Positions 7,326-14,639 of a stretch of DNA of 19,221 nt are shown here, piece after piece. Position numbers and translations under genes: made by a program. The stretch comes from JBDLRH01 sp039800165 (GTDB taxonomy: Bacteria; Pseudomonadota; Gammaproteobacteria; Burkholderiales; Burkholderiaceae_C): contig JBDLRH010000050.1 of NCBI GenBank assembly GCA_039800165.1, positions 1 to 19,221 of the forward strand, read 5' to 3'. Within the stretch, counting starts at the first letter, position 1, and each line of letters begins with the position of its first letter. The notes beneath the pieces are model-generated. The model ran no database searches. It saw only the letters and a list, made by a program, of their open reading frames with translations, and was not told where the DNA came from.

Positions 7326-8053
7326 GCGGCCGCCCCGGTGATCGGTGCCGCGCGCAGGCCCTGCAGGTCCAGGATGCGCAGGCCGCCGTACTCCACGCGG
7401 ATCAGCCCCTGCGCGGCCAGCACCGACAGCGCCTCATTGACCCGCTGGCGCGACAGGCCCACCAGATAGGCCAGCTCTTGCTGGGTGATGCGCAGCACCT
7501 CGCCCACGCCCGGGTACAGCACCGGGTGGAACAGCGCGGCCAGGCTGCGCGCCACCCGCGCATCGGGGCTGGTCAGGCGGTCGATCTCGCGCGCGGCGAT
7601 GAACTGCGCCAGCCGCTCGTTGAGCTGGTTCATCACGAAGCGGTTGAAGCCGATGGAGTGGTCCAGCAGCCAATGAAAGGTGTCCAGCGGGATGCCGGCT
7701 ACCACGCTCGCACGCAGCGCCTGGATGTTGTAGCGGTAGGGCTCGCGCTTGAGCGCGGTGCCCTCGCCGAACCAGCCGCCCGGCGGCACGCCGGTGAAGG
7801 TCATGGTGCCGCCCTGCGCGGTGTCGGTGCTCATTTTCAGCAGCCCCTCCACCACCCCCAGCCAGTAGATGACCGGGCGGCCGATGCGGCAGACCACGTC
7901 GCCGGGGCGGGCGTTGCTGACCTCCAGCGCATCCACCGCGCGGCGGTGCTCTTCCGGGCCCAGCACCCGCAGCCACGGGATGCCGGCCAGCTCGCTGGTG
8001 GTCGGCCGGCGGCGGCGCTGGTGCAGCGTCAGGTCGGTGCTGCTGTCGGGCAT
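7322..8053 (-). CDS. Crp/Fnr-family transcriptional regulator
   Basis: This predicted 243-residue regulator has an N-terminal cyclic-nucleotide-binding-fold domain (about 30-150, with GDVVCRIGRPVIYWLGVVEGLLK and PPGGWFGEGTALKREPYRYN) and a C-terminal winged helix (RITQQELAYLVGLSRQRVNE from 188, recognition helix around 200-209). The Fe-S cysteines of FNR are absent, so it is not an FNR-type oxygen sensor, and the cAMP-contact Arg-Ser pair of CRP is not evident; its signal is unknown. The frame is open up to 8197, but that extension crosses the palindromic intergenic DNA and looks non-coding, so the ATG at 8053 is preferred despite lacking a Shine-Dalgarno. It diverges from the acyl-CoA synthetase/Liv operon and is the natural candidate to control it. 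It may also regulate itself. Confidence 0.88.
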   Translation of the reverse strand: MPDSSTDLTLHQRRRRPTTSELAGIPWLRVLGPEEHRRAVDALEVSNARPGDVVCRIGRPVIYWLGVVEGLLKMSTDTAQGGTMTFTGVPPGGWFGEGTALKREPYRYNIQALRASVVAGIPLDTFHWLLDHSIGFNRFVMNQLNERLAQFIAAREIDRLTSPDARVARSLAALFHPVLYPGVGEVLRITQQELAYLVGLSRQRVNEALSVLAAQGLIRVEYGGLRILDLQGLRAAPITGAAA

Positions 8054-8083
8054 GGGAAAGCGGGAAACACGCGAACGCGAAGG

Positions 8084-8105
8084 GGGGTTGAGCCAGATCA
8101 ACCCC
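8084..8105. promoter_or_regulatory. Crp/Fnr-type operator: TTGA-N6-TCAA box with perfect 8-bp arms
   Basis: GGGGTTGA and TCAACCCC flank the six-base spacer GCCAGA. The core TTGAGCCAGATCAA matches the FNR-type consensus TTGATNNNNATCAA at all but one fixed position. It lies 30 bases upstream of the regulator ATG at 8053 and about 140 bases upstream of the acyl-CoA synthetase ATG, so it is well placed for autoregulation and for control of the divergent operon. Binding by the neighbouring regulator is inferred. Confidence 0.6.
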
Positions 8106-8126
8106 GCGCGGAAGAGGGGGTTTTCA

Positions 8127-8142
8127 TCAGGATATACCCTGA
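8127..8142. promoter_or_regulatory. Second palindrome in the divergent region
   Basis: TCAGGATATACCCTGA has 14 of 16 positions symmetric (arms TCAGG / CCTGA). It includes an AT-rich centre (TATA) that could be part of a -10 element on either strand. It may be a second operator or only a promoter core. The rest of the 8054-8243 gap shows no convincing Shine-Dalgarno or -35/-10 pair. Confidence 0.35.
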
Positions 8143-8243
8143 ATTGTCGGCGTAAAGACATCCGGACGTCAAATGACGCCCTACCATCCGCGCACACTGA
8201 GGCATCCCCCCCGGTTCAACCGTTCCCGAGAGCCCGACAACGC

Positions 8244-10190
8244 ATGGAAACCACTTTTCCCCGATTGCTGCTGCAGCAGGCGGCGCAGCGCGCACAGGCG
8301 CCCGCCATCCGCGAGAAGGAATACGGCATCTGGCAAACGCTGACCTGGGCGCAGCTGGCCACCCTGGTCGAGCACATCGCCTGCGGCCTGCACCAGCAGG
8401 GCCTCAAGCGCGGCGAGCACATGGTGCTGGTCGGCACCAACCGCCCGCGCCTGTACGCCACCATGCTGGCCGCGCAGGCGCTGGGCGCCATTCCGGTGCC
8501 GCTGTACTCCGACGCCGTGGCGGCCGAGTGCGTGTTCCCGATCAACAACGCCGAGGTGCGCTTTGCCTTTGCCGAAGACCAGGAGCAGGTGGACAAGCTG
8601 CTCGAGGCGCGCGGCCAGTGCCCGCAGCTCGCCCACATCGTCTACGACGACCCGCGCGGCCTGCGCAACTACAGCGAAACGGGCCTGATGGCGCTGGATG
8701 CGCTGATCGAATCGGGCCGGGCCTTCGCCGCGTCGAACACCGGGTTCTTCAAGGCCGAAATCGAGAAGGCCAATCCTGATGACGTGGCCGCGATGTTTTT
8801 CACCTCGGGCACCACCGGCAACCCCAAGGGCGTGGTGCACACCCACCGCACGCTGCACAACCGCAGCATCGCCAGCATCAACTTCGACAAGCTCACGCCC
8901 ACCGAGGAGATCCTTGCCTACCTGCCGCCGGCATGGATCGGCCAGAACATCTTCAGCTACGCGCAGTGGCTGGCCGCGGGCTACGTGGTGAACTGCCCCG
9001 AGTCGGCAGCCACCATGTCGATCGACCTGAAGGAAGTGGGCCCCACCTACTACTTCGCGCCGCCGCGGGTGTTCGAAGGCCTGCTGACCAGCGTGATGAT
9101 CCGCATGGAAGACGCCGGCGCGATCAAGCGCAAGATGTTCGGCTGGGCGATGGACGTGGCCAAGCGTGTTGGCCCGCAGCTGATGGACGGCAAGCCGGTG
9201 GGCGGCATGGACCGCCTGCAATACGCGCTGGGCAACCTGATGGTGTACGGTCCCCTGCGCAACAACCTGGGCATGAGCCGGGTGCGGGTGGCCTACACCG
9301 CCGGCGAAGCGATCGGCCCGGACCTGTTCACCTTCTACCGCTCCATCGGCATCAACCTCAAGCAGCTCTACGGCTCCACCGAGACCGCGGTGTTCGTGTG
9401 CCTGCAGCCGGACCATGAAGCGCGCGCCGACACCGTGGGCGTGCCGTGCGAAGGCGTGGAGATCAAGGTGGCCGACAACGGCGAGATCCTGGTCAAGTCG
9501 CCCGGCCTGCTCAAGGAGTACTACAAGAACCCGACGGCCACGGCCGAGGTGCTGACCGCCGACGGCTGGTACCACACCAGCGACGCCGGCTTCATCGACA
9601 GCCACGGCCATCTGAAGATCATCGACCGCGTCAAGGACGTCGGCCGCATCATGGGCGGGCCCAACGACGGCGCGATGTTCGCGCCCAAGTACGTGGAGAA
9701 CAAGCTCAAGTTCTTCCCGTTCATCAAGGAGGCGGTGGCCTTCGGCGACAAGCGCGAGAAGGTCTGCGTGATGGTCAACATCGACTTTGACGCGGTGGGC
9801 AACTGGGCCGAGCGGCGTAACCTGCCCTACTCGGGCTACATGGACGTGGCGCAAAAGCCCGAGGTGTACGAGCTGATCAAGGACTGCGTCGAGAAGGTCA
9901 ACGCCGACCTCGCGCAGGACGCGATGCTGGCCGGCAGCCAGGTCAGCCGCTTCCTGGTGCTGCACAAGGAGCTCGACGCCGACGACGGCGAGCTGACCCG
10001 CACCAACAAGGTCCGCCGCGGCTTCATCGGCGAGAAGTTCCAGGTGCTGGTCGATGCGCTGTACGGCGGCAAGACCGAGCAGTACGTGGAGACGCAGGTC
10101 AAGTTCGAAGACGGCCGCACCGGCAAGGTCAGCGCCACGCTCAAGATCCTGGATGCCAAGACCTTCACCCCGGTCAAGGCCGCCGCCTGA
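8244..10190 (+). CDS. AMP-forming long-chain-type acyl-CoA synthetase
   Basis: This 648-residue adenylate-forming ligase is predicted to activate an organic acid with ATP and CoA to an acyl- or aryl-CoA. The P-loop-like motif FFTSGTTGNPKGVVHTH starts near residue 185. YGSTET lies at 376-381, DGWYHTSDAGF and DRVKD follow, and the catalytic lysine candidate K589 lies in TRTNKVRRGF. Length and spacing resemble the long FadD15-like branch. The A8 hinge region reads GRIMGGPNDGAMFAPKYVEN rather than the usual GENISP-like motif. The frame is open upstream to 7869, but that part is antisense to the regulator; METTFPRLLLQQAAQ from 8244 matches the family N-terminus. It leads an operon of Liv-type ABC genes and a PaaK-like gene, implying that the imported acid is CoA-activated at once. 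The substrate is unknown. Confidence 0.92.
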   Translation: METTFPRLLLQQAAQRAQAPAIREKEYGIWQTLTWAQLATLVEHIACGLHQQGLKRGEHMVLVGTNRPRLYATMLAAQALGAIPVPLYSDAVAAECVFPINNAEVRFAFAEDQEQVDKLLEARGQCPQLAHIVYDDPRGLRNYSETGLMALDALIESGRAFAASNTGFFKAEIEKANPDDVAAMFFTSGTTGNPKGVVHTHRTLHNRSIASINFDKLTPTEEILAYLPPAWIGQNIFSYAQWLAAGYVVNCPESAATMSIDLKEVGPTYYFAPPRVFEGLLTSVMIRMEDAGAIKRKMFGWAMDVAKRVGPQLMDGKPVGGMDRLQYALGNLMVYGPLRNNLGMSRVRVAYTAGEAIGPDLFTFYRSIGINLKQLYGSTETAVFVCLQPDHEARADTVGVPCEGVEIKVADNGEILVKSPGLLKEYYKNPTATAEVLTADGWYHTSDAGFIDSHGHLKIIDRVKDVGRIMGGPNDGAMFAPKYVENKLKFFPFIKEAVAFGDKREKVCVMVNIDFDAVGNWAERRNLPYSGYMDVAQKPEVYELIKDCVEKVNADLAQDAMLAGSQVSRFLVLHKELDADDGELTRTNKVRRGFIGEKFQVLVDALYGGKTEQYVETQVKFEDGRTGKVSATLKILDAKTFTPVKAAA

Positions 10191-10204
10191 GGAAGCACAC
10201 CCAG

Positions 10205-10990
10205 ATGACCCGGAAAAAGATCGGCGACGTCATTCTTGACGTCAAGAACATCTCGCTGAGCTTCGGCGGCGTGAAGGCGCTGACCGACATCAGCTTTGAC
10301 GTGCGCGAGCACGAGGTGCGCGCCATCATCGGCCCCAACGGCGCCGGCAAGAGCTCCATGCTCAACTGCATCAACGGCGTGTACACGCCGCAGCAGGGCA
10401 CCATCACCTTTCGCGGCAAGACCTTCGACCACATGGACAGCCATGAGGTCGCCGAGATGGGCATTGCGCGCACCTTCCAGAACCTGGCCCTGTTCAAGGG
10501 CATGAGCGTGCTGGACAACATCATGACCGGCCGCAACCTGCGCATGAAGAGCAACATCTTCCTGCAGGCGCTGCGCATCGGCCCGGCCGAGAAGGAAGAG
10601 GTGCGCCACCGCGAATTCGTCGAGCACATCATCGACTTTCTCGAGATCCAGGCCTACCGTAAGACGCCGGTGGGCCAGCTGCCCTACGGCCTGCAAAAGC
10701 GGGTGGACCTGGGCCGCGCGCTGGCGCTCGAGCCGCAGGTGCTGCTGCTTGACGAGCCAATGGCCGGCATGAACGTCGAGGAAAAGCAGGACATGTGCCG
10801 CTTCGTGCTCGACGTGAACGACGAATTCGGCACCACCGTCGTGCTGATCGAGCACGACATGGGCGTGGTGATGGACATCTCCGACCGCGTGGTGGTGCTG
10901 GATTACGGCAAGAAGATCGGCGACGGCACCCCCGACGACGTCCGCAAGAACCAGGACGTGATCAACGCCTACCTGGGCACCTCGCACTGA
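10205..10990 (+). CDS. livG: Liv-type ABC transporter ATP-binding protein (LivG-like)
   Basis: This 261-residue ABC ATPase powers a branched-chain-amino-acid-type importer from the cytoplasmic side. Walker A is GPNGAGKS at 43-50, the signature region LPYGLQKR at 159-166 and Walker B ends in LLLDEP with D183-E184. The H-loop region is VVLIEHDMG. LivG-type features are the FGGVKAL start and GIARTFQNLALF in the Q-loop region, as in the LivG rather than LivF partner. GAGGAAG ten bases upstream of the ATG overlaps the end of the ligase gene, and the gap is only 14 bases, so the gene is in the same operon. The symbol marks family position; the substrate may well be an organic or aromatic acid instead of an amino acid. 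Confidence 0.93.
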   Translation: MTRKKIGDVILDVKNISLSFGGVKALTDISFDVREHEVRAIIGPNGAGKSSMLNCINGVYTPQQGTITFRGKTFDHMDSHEVAEMGIARTFQNLALFKGMSVLDNIMTGRNLRMKSNIFLQALRIGPAEKEEVRHREFVEHIIDFLEIQAYRKTPVGQLPYGLQKRVDLGRALALEPQVLLLDEPMAGMNVEEKQDMCRFVLDVNDEFGTTVVLIEHDMGVVMDISDRVVVLDYGKKIGDGTPDDVRKNQDVINAYLGTSH

Positions 10991-11008
10991 TCACCGGGAC
11001 GCACTGAC

Positions 11009-11938
11009 ATGGCATTCTTTCTTGAAACCCTGATCGGCGGCCTGATGACGGGCATGCTGTATTCGCTGGTGGCGCGGGGCTTCGTGCTCATCTTCAAGGC
11101 CTCGGGCGTGTTCAACTTCGCGCAGGGCGCGATGGTGCTGTTCGCTGCGCTGGCGATGGCGCGGCTGGCCGAGTGGCTGCCGCAGTGGTTCGGCTTCAGC
11201 AACATGATCGTGGCCAACATCCTGGCCTTCATCGTGGCTGCCGCGCTGATGTTCGTCGTGGCCTGGCTGGTCGAGCGCCTCGTGCTGCGCCACCTGGTCA
11301 ACCAGGACGGCGCCACGCTGCTGATGGCCACGCTGGGCATCACCTACTTCCTCGACGGCGCCGGCCAGACGCTCTTCGGGTCGGACATCTACAAGATCGA
11401 CGTGGGCCTGCCGAAAGACCCGATCTTCCTGCTCGACTCGGTGTTCAAGGGCGGCATCCTGGTCAGCAAGGAAGACCTGTACGCCGCCGTGATCGCCGCC
11501 TTCCTGGTGCTGCTGCTGACGCTGTTCTTCCAGAAGACCTCCACCGGCCGCGCGCTGCGCGCAGTGGCCGACGACCACCAGGCCGCGCAATCGATCGGCA
11601 TTCCGCTCAACCGCATCTGGGTGATCGTGTGGTGCGTGGCCGGCATCGTGGCGCTGGTGGCCGGCATGATCTGGGGCTCCAAGCTCGGCGTGCAGTTCTC
11701 GCTGACCACGGTGGCGCTGCGCGCGCTGCCGGTGGTGATCCTGGGCGGCCTGACCTCGGTGCCGGGCGCGATCATCGGCGGCCTGATCATCGGCGTGGGC
11801 GAAAAGCTCTCGGAAATCTACATCGGCCCGATGGTGGGCGGCGGCATCGAAATCTGGTTTGCCTACGTGCTGGCCCTCGTCTTCCTGCTGTTCCGTCCGC
11901 AAGGACTGTTCGGCGAAAAGATCATTGACCGAGTTTAA
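11009..11938 (+). CDS. livH: Liv-type ABC transporter permease (LivH-like)
   Basis: This 309-residue inner-membrane permease has about eight hydrophobic segments. The start MAFFLETLIGGLMTGMLYSL, the FKASGVFNFAQGAMVLF segment and the cytoplasmic loop with GRALRAVADDHQAAQSIGI (the ATPase-contact region of LivH proteins) identify the family. VVILGGLTSVPGAIIGGLIIGVGE near the end is also typical. It pairs with the LivM-like protein encoded downstream to form the translocation pore. The gap after livG is 18 bases. The stop is followed by a 68-base gap that contains a long-looped hairpin before livM. Confidence 0.93.
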   Translation: MAFFLETLIGGLMTGMLYSLVARGFVLIFKASGVFNFAQGAMVLFAALAMARLAEWLPQWFGFSNMIVANILAFIVAAALMFVVAWLVERLVLRHLVNQDGATLLMATLGITYFLDGAGQTLFGSDIYKIDVGLPKDPIFLLDSVFKGGILVSKEDLYAAVIAAFLVLLLTLFFQKTSTGRALRAVADDHQAAQSIGIPLNRIWVIVWCVAGIVALVAGMIWGSKLGVQFSLTTVALRALPVVILGGLTSVPGAIIGGLIIGVGEKLSEIYIGPMVGGGIEIWFAYVLALVFLLFRPQGLFGEKIIDRV

Positions 11939-11947
11939 GAACCTTGC

Positions 11948-11986
11948 GGGACAGACCGAAGGCGCACAGCGACTGAGCTCTGTCCC
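11948..11986 (+). repeat. Inverted repeat in the livH-livM gap
   Basis: GGGACAGA and TCTGTCCC form a perfect 8-bp stem around a 23-base loop within the 68-base gap. There is no following T-run, so termination is unlikely. It may affect mRNA stability or translation of livM, which has no clear Shine-Dalgarno. Confidence 0.4.
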
Positions 11987-12006
11987 CAACCGATCAGGCA
12001 ACAAGC

Positions 12007-13083
12007 ATGCTCTACCGCGAAAACGGTCAATACAAGACCTCCTACTCCGCCGATTCGCAGATCTTCCCGATCGCGCAGGACCGCTGGGTCATCCTCGCCA
12101 TCATCGCCTTCGCCGCCATCGTGGTGCCGATGATTGCCAGCACCTACATGTTCAAGGCGATCCTGATCCCCTTCCTGATCCTGGCGCTGGCGGCCATCGG
12201 GGTGAACATCCTGGTGGGCTACTGCGGCCAGATCTCGCTGGGTTCGGGCGCCTTCATGGCCGTGGGCGCCTACGCCGCCTACAACCTGATGATCCGCATC
12301 GAAGGCATGCCGCTGGTGCTGGCGCTGCTGGGCGGCGGCTTCTTCGCCACGCTGGTGGGCATCATCTTCGGCGTGCCCAGCCTGCGGGTGCGCGGGCTGT
12401 ACCTGGCCGTGGCCACGCTGGCCGCGCAGTTCTTCTGGGACTGGGCCTTCCTGCGCATCAAGTGGTTCACCAACTACGCACCCTCGGGCTCGGTGCAGGT
12501 GGCTGATCTTCAGGTTCTGGGCTGGCAGATCGACTCGCCGGTGGACAAGTACCTGTTCTGCCTGGCCTTTCTGGTGGTGTTCGGCCTGCTGGCCAAGAAC
12601 CTGGTGCGTGGCGCGATCGGCCGCGAGTGGATGGCCATCCGCGACATGGACGTCGCCGCCGCCGTGATCGGCATCCGCCCGATGTACGCCAAGCTGTCGG
12701 CCTTTGCGGTCAGCTCCTTCATCGTCGGCGTGGCCGGCGCCCTGTGGGGCTTTGTGCACCTGGGCGGCTGGGAGCCGGCCGCCTTCTCGGTGGACCGCTC
12801 GTTCCAGCTGCTGTTCATGGTGATCATCGGCGGCATGGGCTCGATCATGGGCAGCATCTTCGGTGCCGCCTTCATCACCGTTCTGCCCATTTTCCTGAAC
12901 CAGGCGCTGCCTGCCATTGGCAGCTTGTTCGGTGTGGAAGTGACCACCGCGCTGGTGTCGCACACCGAATTCATGATCTTCGGCGCCCTGATCGTGTGGT
13001 TCCTCATCGTCGAGCCGCATGGCCTGGCGCGGCTGTGGAGCGTGGCCAAGCAAAAGCTGCGCATCTGGCCGTTCCCGCACTGA
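12007..13083 (+). CDS. livM: Liv-type ABC transporter permease (LivM-like)
   Basis: This 358-residue membrane protein is the second permease subunit of the importer. A hydrophilic N-terminus of about 28 residues (MLYRENGQYKTSYSADSQIF) precedes multiple transmembrane segments. Family landmarks are NILVGYCGQISLGSGAFMAVGAYAAY, the RVRGLYLAVATLAAQFF segment, the cytoplasmic loop REWMAIRDMDVAAAVIGI, and MVIIGGMGSIMGSIFGAAF. It is slightly longer than the LivH partner, as expected. No good ribosome-binding site precedes the ATG, and the 68-base gap holds a hairpin. The C-terminus is followed by a 107-base gap before the binding protein gene. Confidence 0.93.
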   Translation: MLYRENGQYKTSYSADSQIFPIAQDRWVILAIIAFAAIVVPMIASTYMFKAILIPFLILALAAIGVNILVGYCGQISLGSGAFMAVGAYAAYNLMIRIEGMPLVLALLGGGFFATLVGIIFGVPSLRVRGLYLAVATLAAQFFWDWAFLRIKWFTNYAPSGSVQVADLQVLGWQIDSPVDKYLFCLAFLVVFGLLAKNLVRGAIGREWMAIRDMDVAAAVIGIRPMYAKLSAFAVSSFIVGVAGALWGFVHLGGWEPAAFSVDRSFQLLFMVIIGGMGSIMGSIFGAAFITVLPIFLNQALPAIGSLFGVEVTTALVSHTEFMIFGALIVWFLIVEPHGLARLWSVAKQKLRIWPFPH

Positions 13084-13131
13084 AGGTGTGGGTTTCTCTG
13101 AGGGTCAATACCGATCGTCGTCAACGCCCAT

Positions 13132-13158
13132 ACCGGTTATCAATCGGACTGGTTTTTT
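13132..13158 (+). terminator. Weak hairpin plus T-run between livM and the binding-protein gene
   Basis: ACCGGT (13132-13137) can pair with ACTGGT (13148-13153) with one G-U pair, around a ten-base loop, followed by a run of six T (13153-13158). This resembles a weak intrinsic terminator or attenuator inside the operon. Readthrough or a separate promoter would be needed for the genes downstream. Confidence 0.35.
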
Positions 13159-13177
13159 CCCGTGCTTCATCTTTCTT

Positions 13178-13183
13178 AAGGAG
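13178..13183 (+). promoter_or_regulatory. Strong ribosome-binding site of the Liv-type binding-protein gene
   Basis: AAGGAG lies seven bases upstream of the ATG at 13191. It is the best Shine-Dalgarno in the operon, fitting the usual need for excess binding protein, and it fixes the start inside a much longer open frame. Confidence 0.7.
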
Positions 13184-13190
13184 ACTCACC

Positions 13191-14528
13191 ATGAAGCTTC
13201 GTCAGATCGCCCTTGCTGTCACCGTGGCCGCTGCCGGCCTGGCCGGCGCGCTCACCACCACGGTGGCCACTGCGCAGGCCAATGAGCAGTTCTTCCCGGT
13301 CCTGGTGTACCGCACCGGGGCCTACGCGCCCAACGGCATTCCGTTTGCCAACGGCTACATCGACTACCTCAAGCTCACCAATGCCCGCGGCGGCATCAAC
13401 GGCGTGAAGGTGTCGTGGGAAGAGTGCGAGACCGGCTACGCCACCGACCGCGGCGTGGAGTGTTACGAGCGCCTGAAGGGCAAGAACGGCGGTGCCACCG
13501 TGGTGCAGCCGCTGTCCACCGGCATCACCTTCGCCCTGACCGAGAAGGCCCCTGGCGACAAGATTCCTCTGATCACCGCCGGCTACGGCCGCAGCGACAC
13601 GACCGACGGACTGGCTTTCAAGTGGAGCTTCCCGCTGACCGGTACCTACTGGGATGCGGCCGACATCCTGGTGCAGCACGTTGCCAAGAAGGAAGGCGGC
13701 TTTGACAAGCTGCGCGGCAAGAAGATCTCGCTTGTGTTCCACGACAGCCCGTACGGCAAGGAGCCGATCCCGCTGCTGCAGGAGCGCGCCGCCATGCACG
13801 GCTTCCAGCTCACGCTGCTGCCGGTGGCCCACCCCGGCGTGGAGCAGAAAGCCACCTGGCTGCAGATCCGACAGAACCGCCCGGACTACGTCTTCCTGTG
13901 GGGTTGGGGCGTGATGAATTCAACCTCCATCAAGGAGGCGATCGCCACCGGCTACCCGCGCGAGAACATGTACGGCGTGTGGTGGTCGGGCGCCGAGCCT
14001 GATGTCGTTCCGGCCGGCCCGGGCGCCAAGGGCTACAACGCGCTGGCGCTGCAACATGGCGCAGACGTGAACGCACCGGTCGTCAAGGAAATCCTGGAGA
14101 AGGTGCACGCCAAGGGCCAGGGCACTGGCCCGAAGGAAGAAGTCGGCCAGGTTCTTTACATGCGCGGCCTGATGTCGGCCATGCTGGCGGTCGAGGGCGC
14201 ACGTGCCGCTCAGGAACGCTTTGCCAAGGGCAAGCGGATCACCGGCGAGCAGGCACGCTGGGGCTACGAGAACCTGAACCTGACGCAGGCCAAGCTCGAT
14301 GCGCTGGGTTTCAAGGGCGTGATGCGTCCGATCAGCACCAGCTGCGCCGACCACCGCGGTGCCACCTGGGCGCGCGTGCACACCTGGGACGGCAACAAGT
14401 GGAACTTCAGCTCTGACTGGTACCAGTCCGACGACTCGATCATCAAGCCGCTGATCAAGGCCTCGGCCGACAAGTACCTGGGCGAGAAGAAGCAGTCGCG
14501 CCGCGATCCGAAAGACTGCCAGTCCTGA
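13191..14528 (+). CDS. Liv-type ABC transporter periplasmic substrate-binding protein
   Basis: This 445-residue protein has a signal peptide of about 29 residues (MKLRQIALAVTVAAAGLAGA, ending ATA before QANEQ). The mature part is a type I periplasmic binding fold related to LivK: VLVYRTGAYAPNGIPFANGYIDYL, then NARGGINGVKVSWEECETGY, the inter-lobe KISLVFHDSPYGKEPIPLL and NRPDYVFLWGWGVMNSTS. It is longer than classical LivK (about 370), as seen in relatives that accompany CoA ligases. An aromatic-rich segment (VFLWGWG, then GVWWSGAEPD) may line the pocket, which would suit an aromatic or hydrophobic acid; this is inference. The frame is open from 12627, but the strong ribosome-binding site and signal peptide select 13191. 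It is followed by a highly structured gap before livF. Confidence 0.92.
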   Translation: MKLRQIALAVTVAAAGLAGALTTTVATAQANEQFFPVLVYRTGAYAPNGIPFANGYIDYLKLTNARGGINGVKVSWEECETGYATDRGVECYERLKGKNGGATVVQPLSTGITFALTEKAPGDKIPLITAGYGRSDTTDGLAFKWSFPLTGTYWDAADILVQHVAKKEGGFDKLRGKKISLVFHDSPYGKEPIPLLQERAAMHGFQLTLLPVAHPGVEQKATWLQIRQNRPDYVFLWGWGVMNSTSIKEAIATGYPRENMYGVWWSGAEPDVVPAGPGAKGYNALALQHGADVNAPVVKEILEKVHAKGQGTGPKEEVGQVLYMRGLMSAMLAVEGARAAQERFAKGKRITGEQARWGYENLNLTQAKLDALGFKGVMRPISTSCADHRGATWARVHTWDGNKWNFSSDWYQSDDSIIKPLIKASADKYLGEKKQSRRDPKDCQS

Positions 14529-14542
14529 TCTGTTGATCGGGA

Positions 14543-14621
14543 GCGGGGCGCAGCGGCCCCGCCTGGTGGCTGGCACCCAGCCGCCAGTTCAAAGCCACGC
14601 TCGCACGTGGCTTTGAACTGG
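14543..14621 (+). repeat. Three successive hairpins in the gap before livF
   Basis: The 111-base gap contains three stems in a row. The first is a 7-bp GC stem GCGGGGC / GCCCCGC (14543-14562). The second is a 9-bp stem with one G-U pair around a CAC loop (14565-14585). The third is a perfect 16-bp stem with left arm 14584-14599, right arm 14606-14621 and loop CTCGCA. The second and third share two bases and so may compete. None has a T-run, so they more likely protect or process the mRNA than terminate it. This would raise binding-protein output above that of livF, as REP hairpins do in malE-malF. Confidence 0.65.
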
Positions 14622-14639
14622 TTCCAAGAACGGGCAAAC

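Noticed and set aside
5046..7469. Very long open frame (about 800 codons) on the plus strand
   Set aside because: It runs antisense across htpG, the frameshifted binding-protein gene and the RluF-like gene, all of which have strong family motifs. Its translation is rich in Ala, Arg, His and Gln as expected of a GC-rich shadow frame.
8054..8197. N-terminal extension of the Crp/Fnr regulator to 8197
   Set aside because: It crosses two palindromes in the divergent control region and has no similarity to the family N-terminus; the start at 8053 was preferred.
8181..9965. Long minus-strand open frame opposite the acyl-CoA synthetase
   Set aside because: It is His/Val/Leu-rich shadow sequence with no recognisable motif, opposite a clear enzyme gene.
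10174..12004. Minus-strand open frames opposite livG and livH
   Set aside because: They are shadows with low-complexity His/Gln/Arg composition opposite genes with Walker motifs or clear transmembrane segments.
12627..13190. Upstream extension of the Liv-type binding protein
   Set aside because: The extension overlaps the livM coding region in another frame, whereas a strong AAGGAG site and a signal peptide mark the start at 13191.
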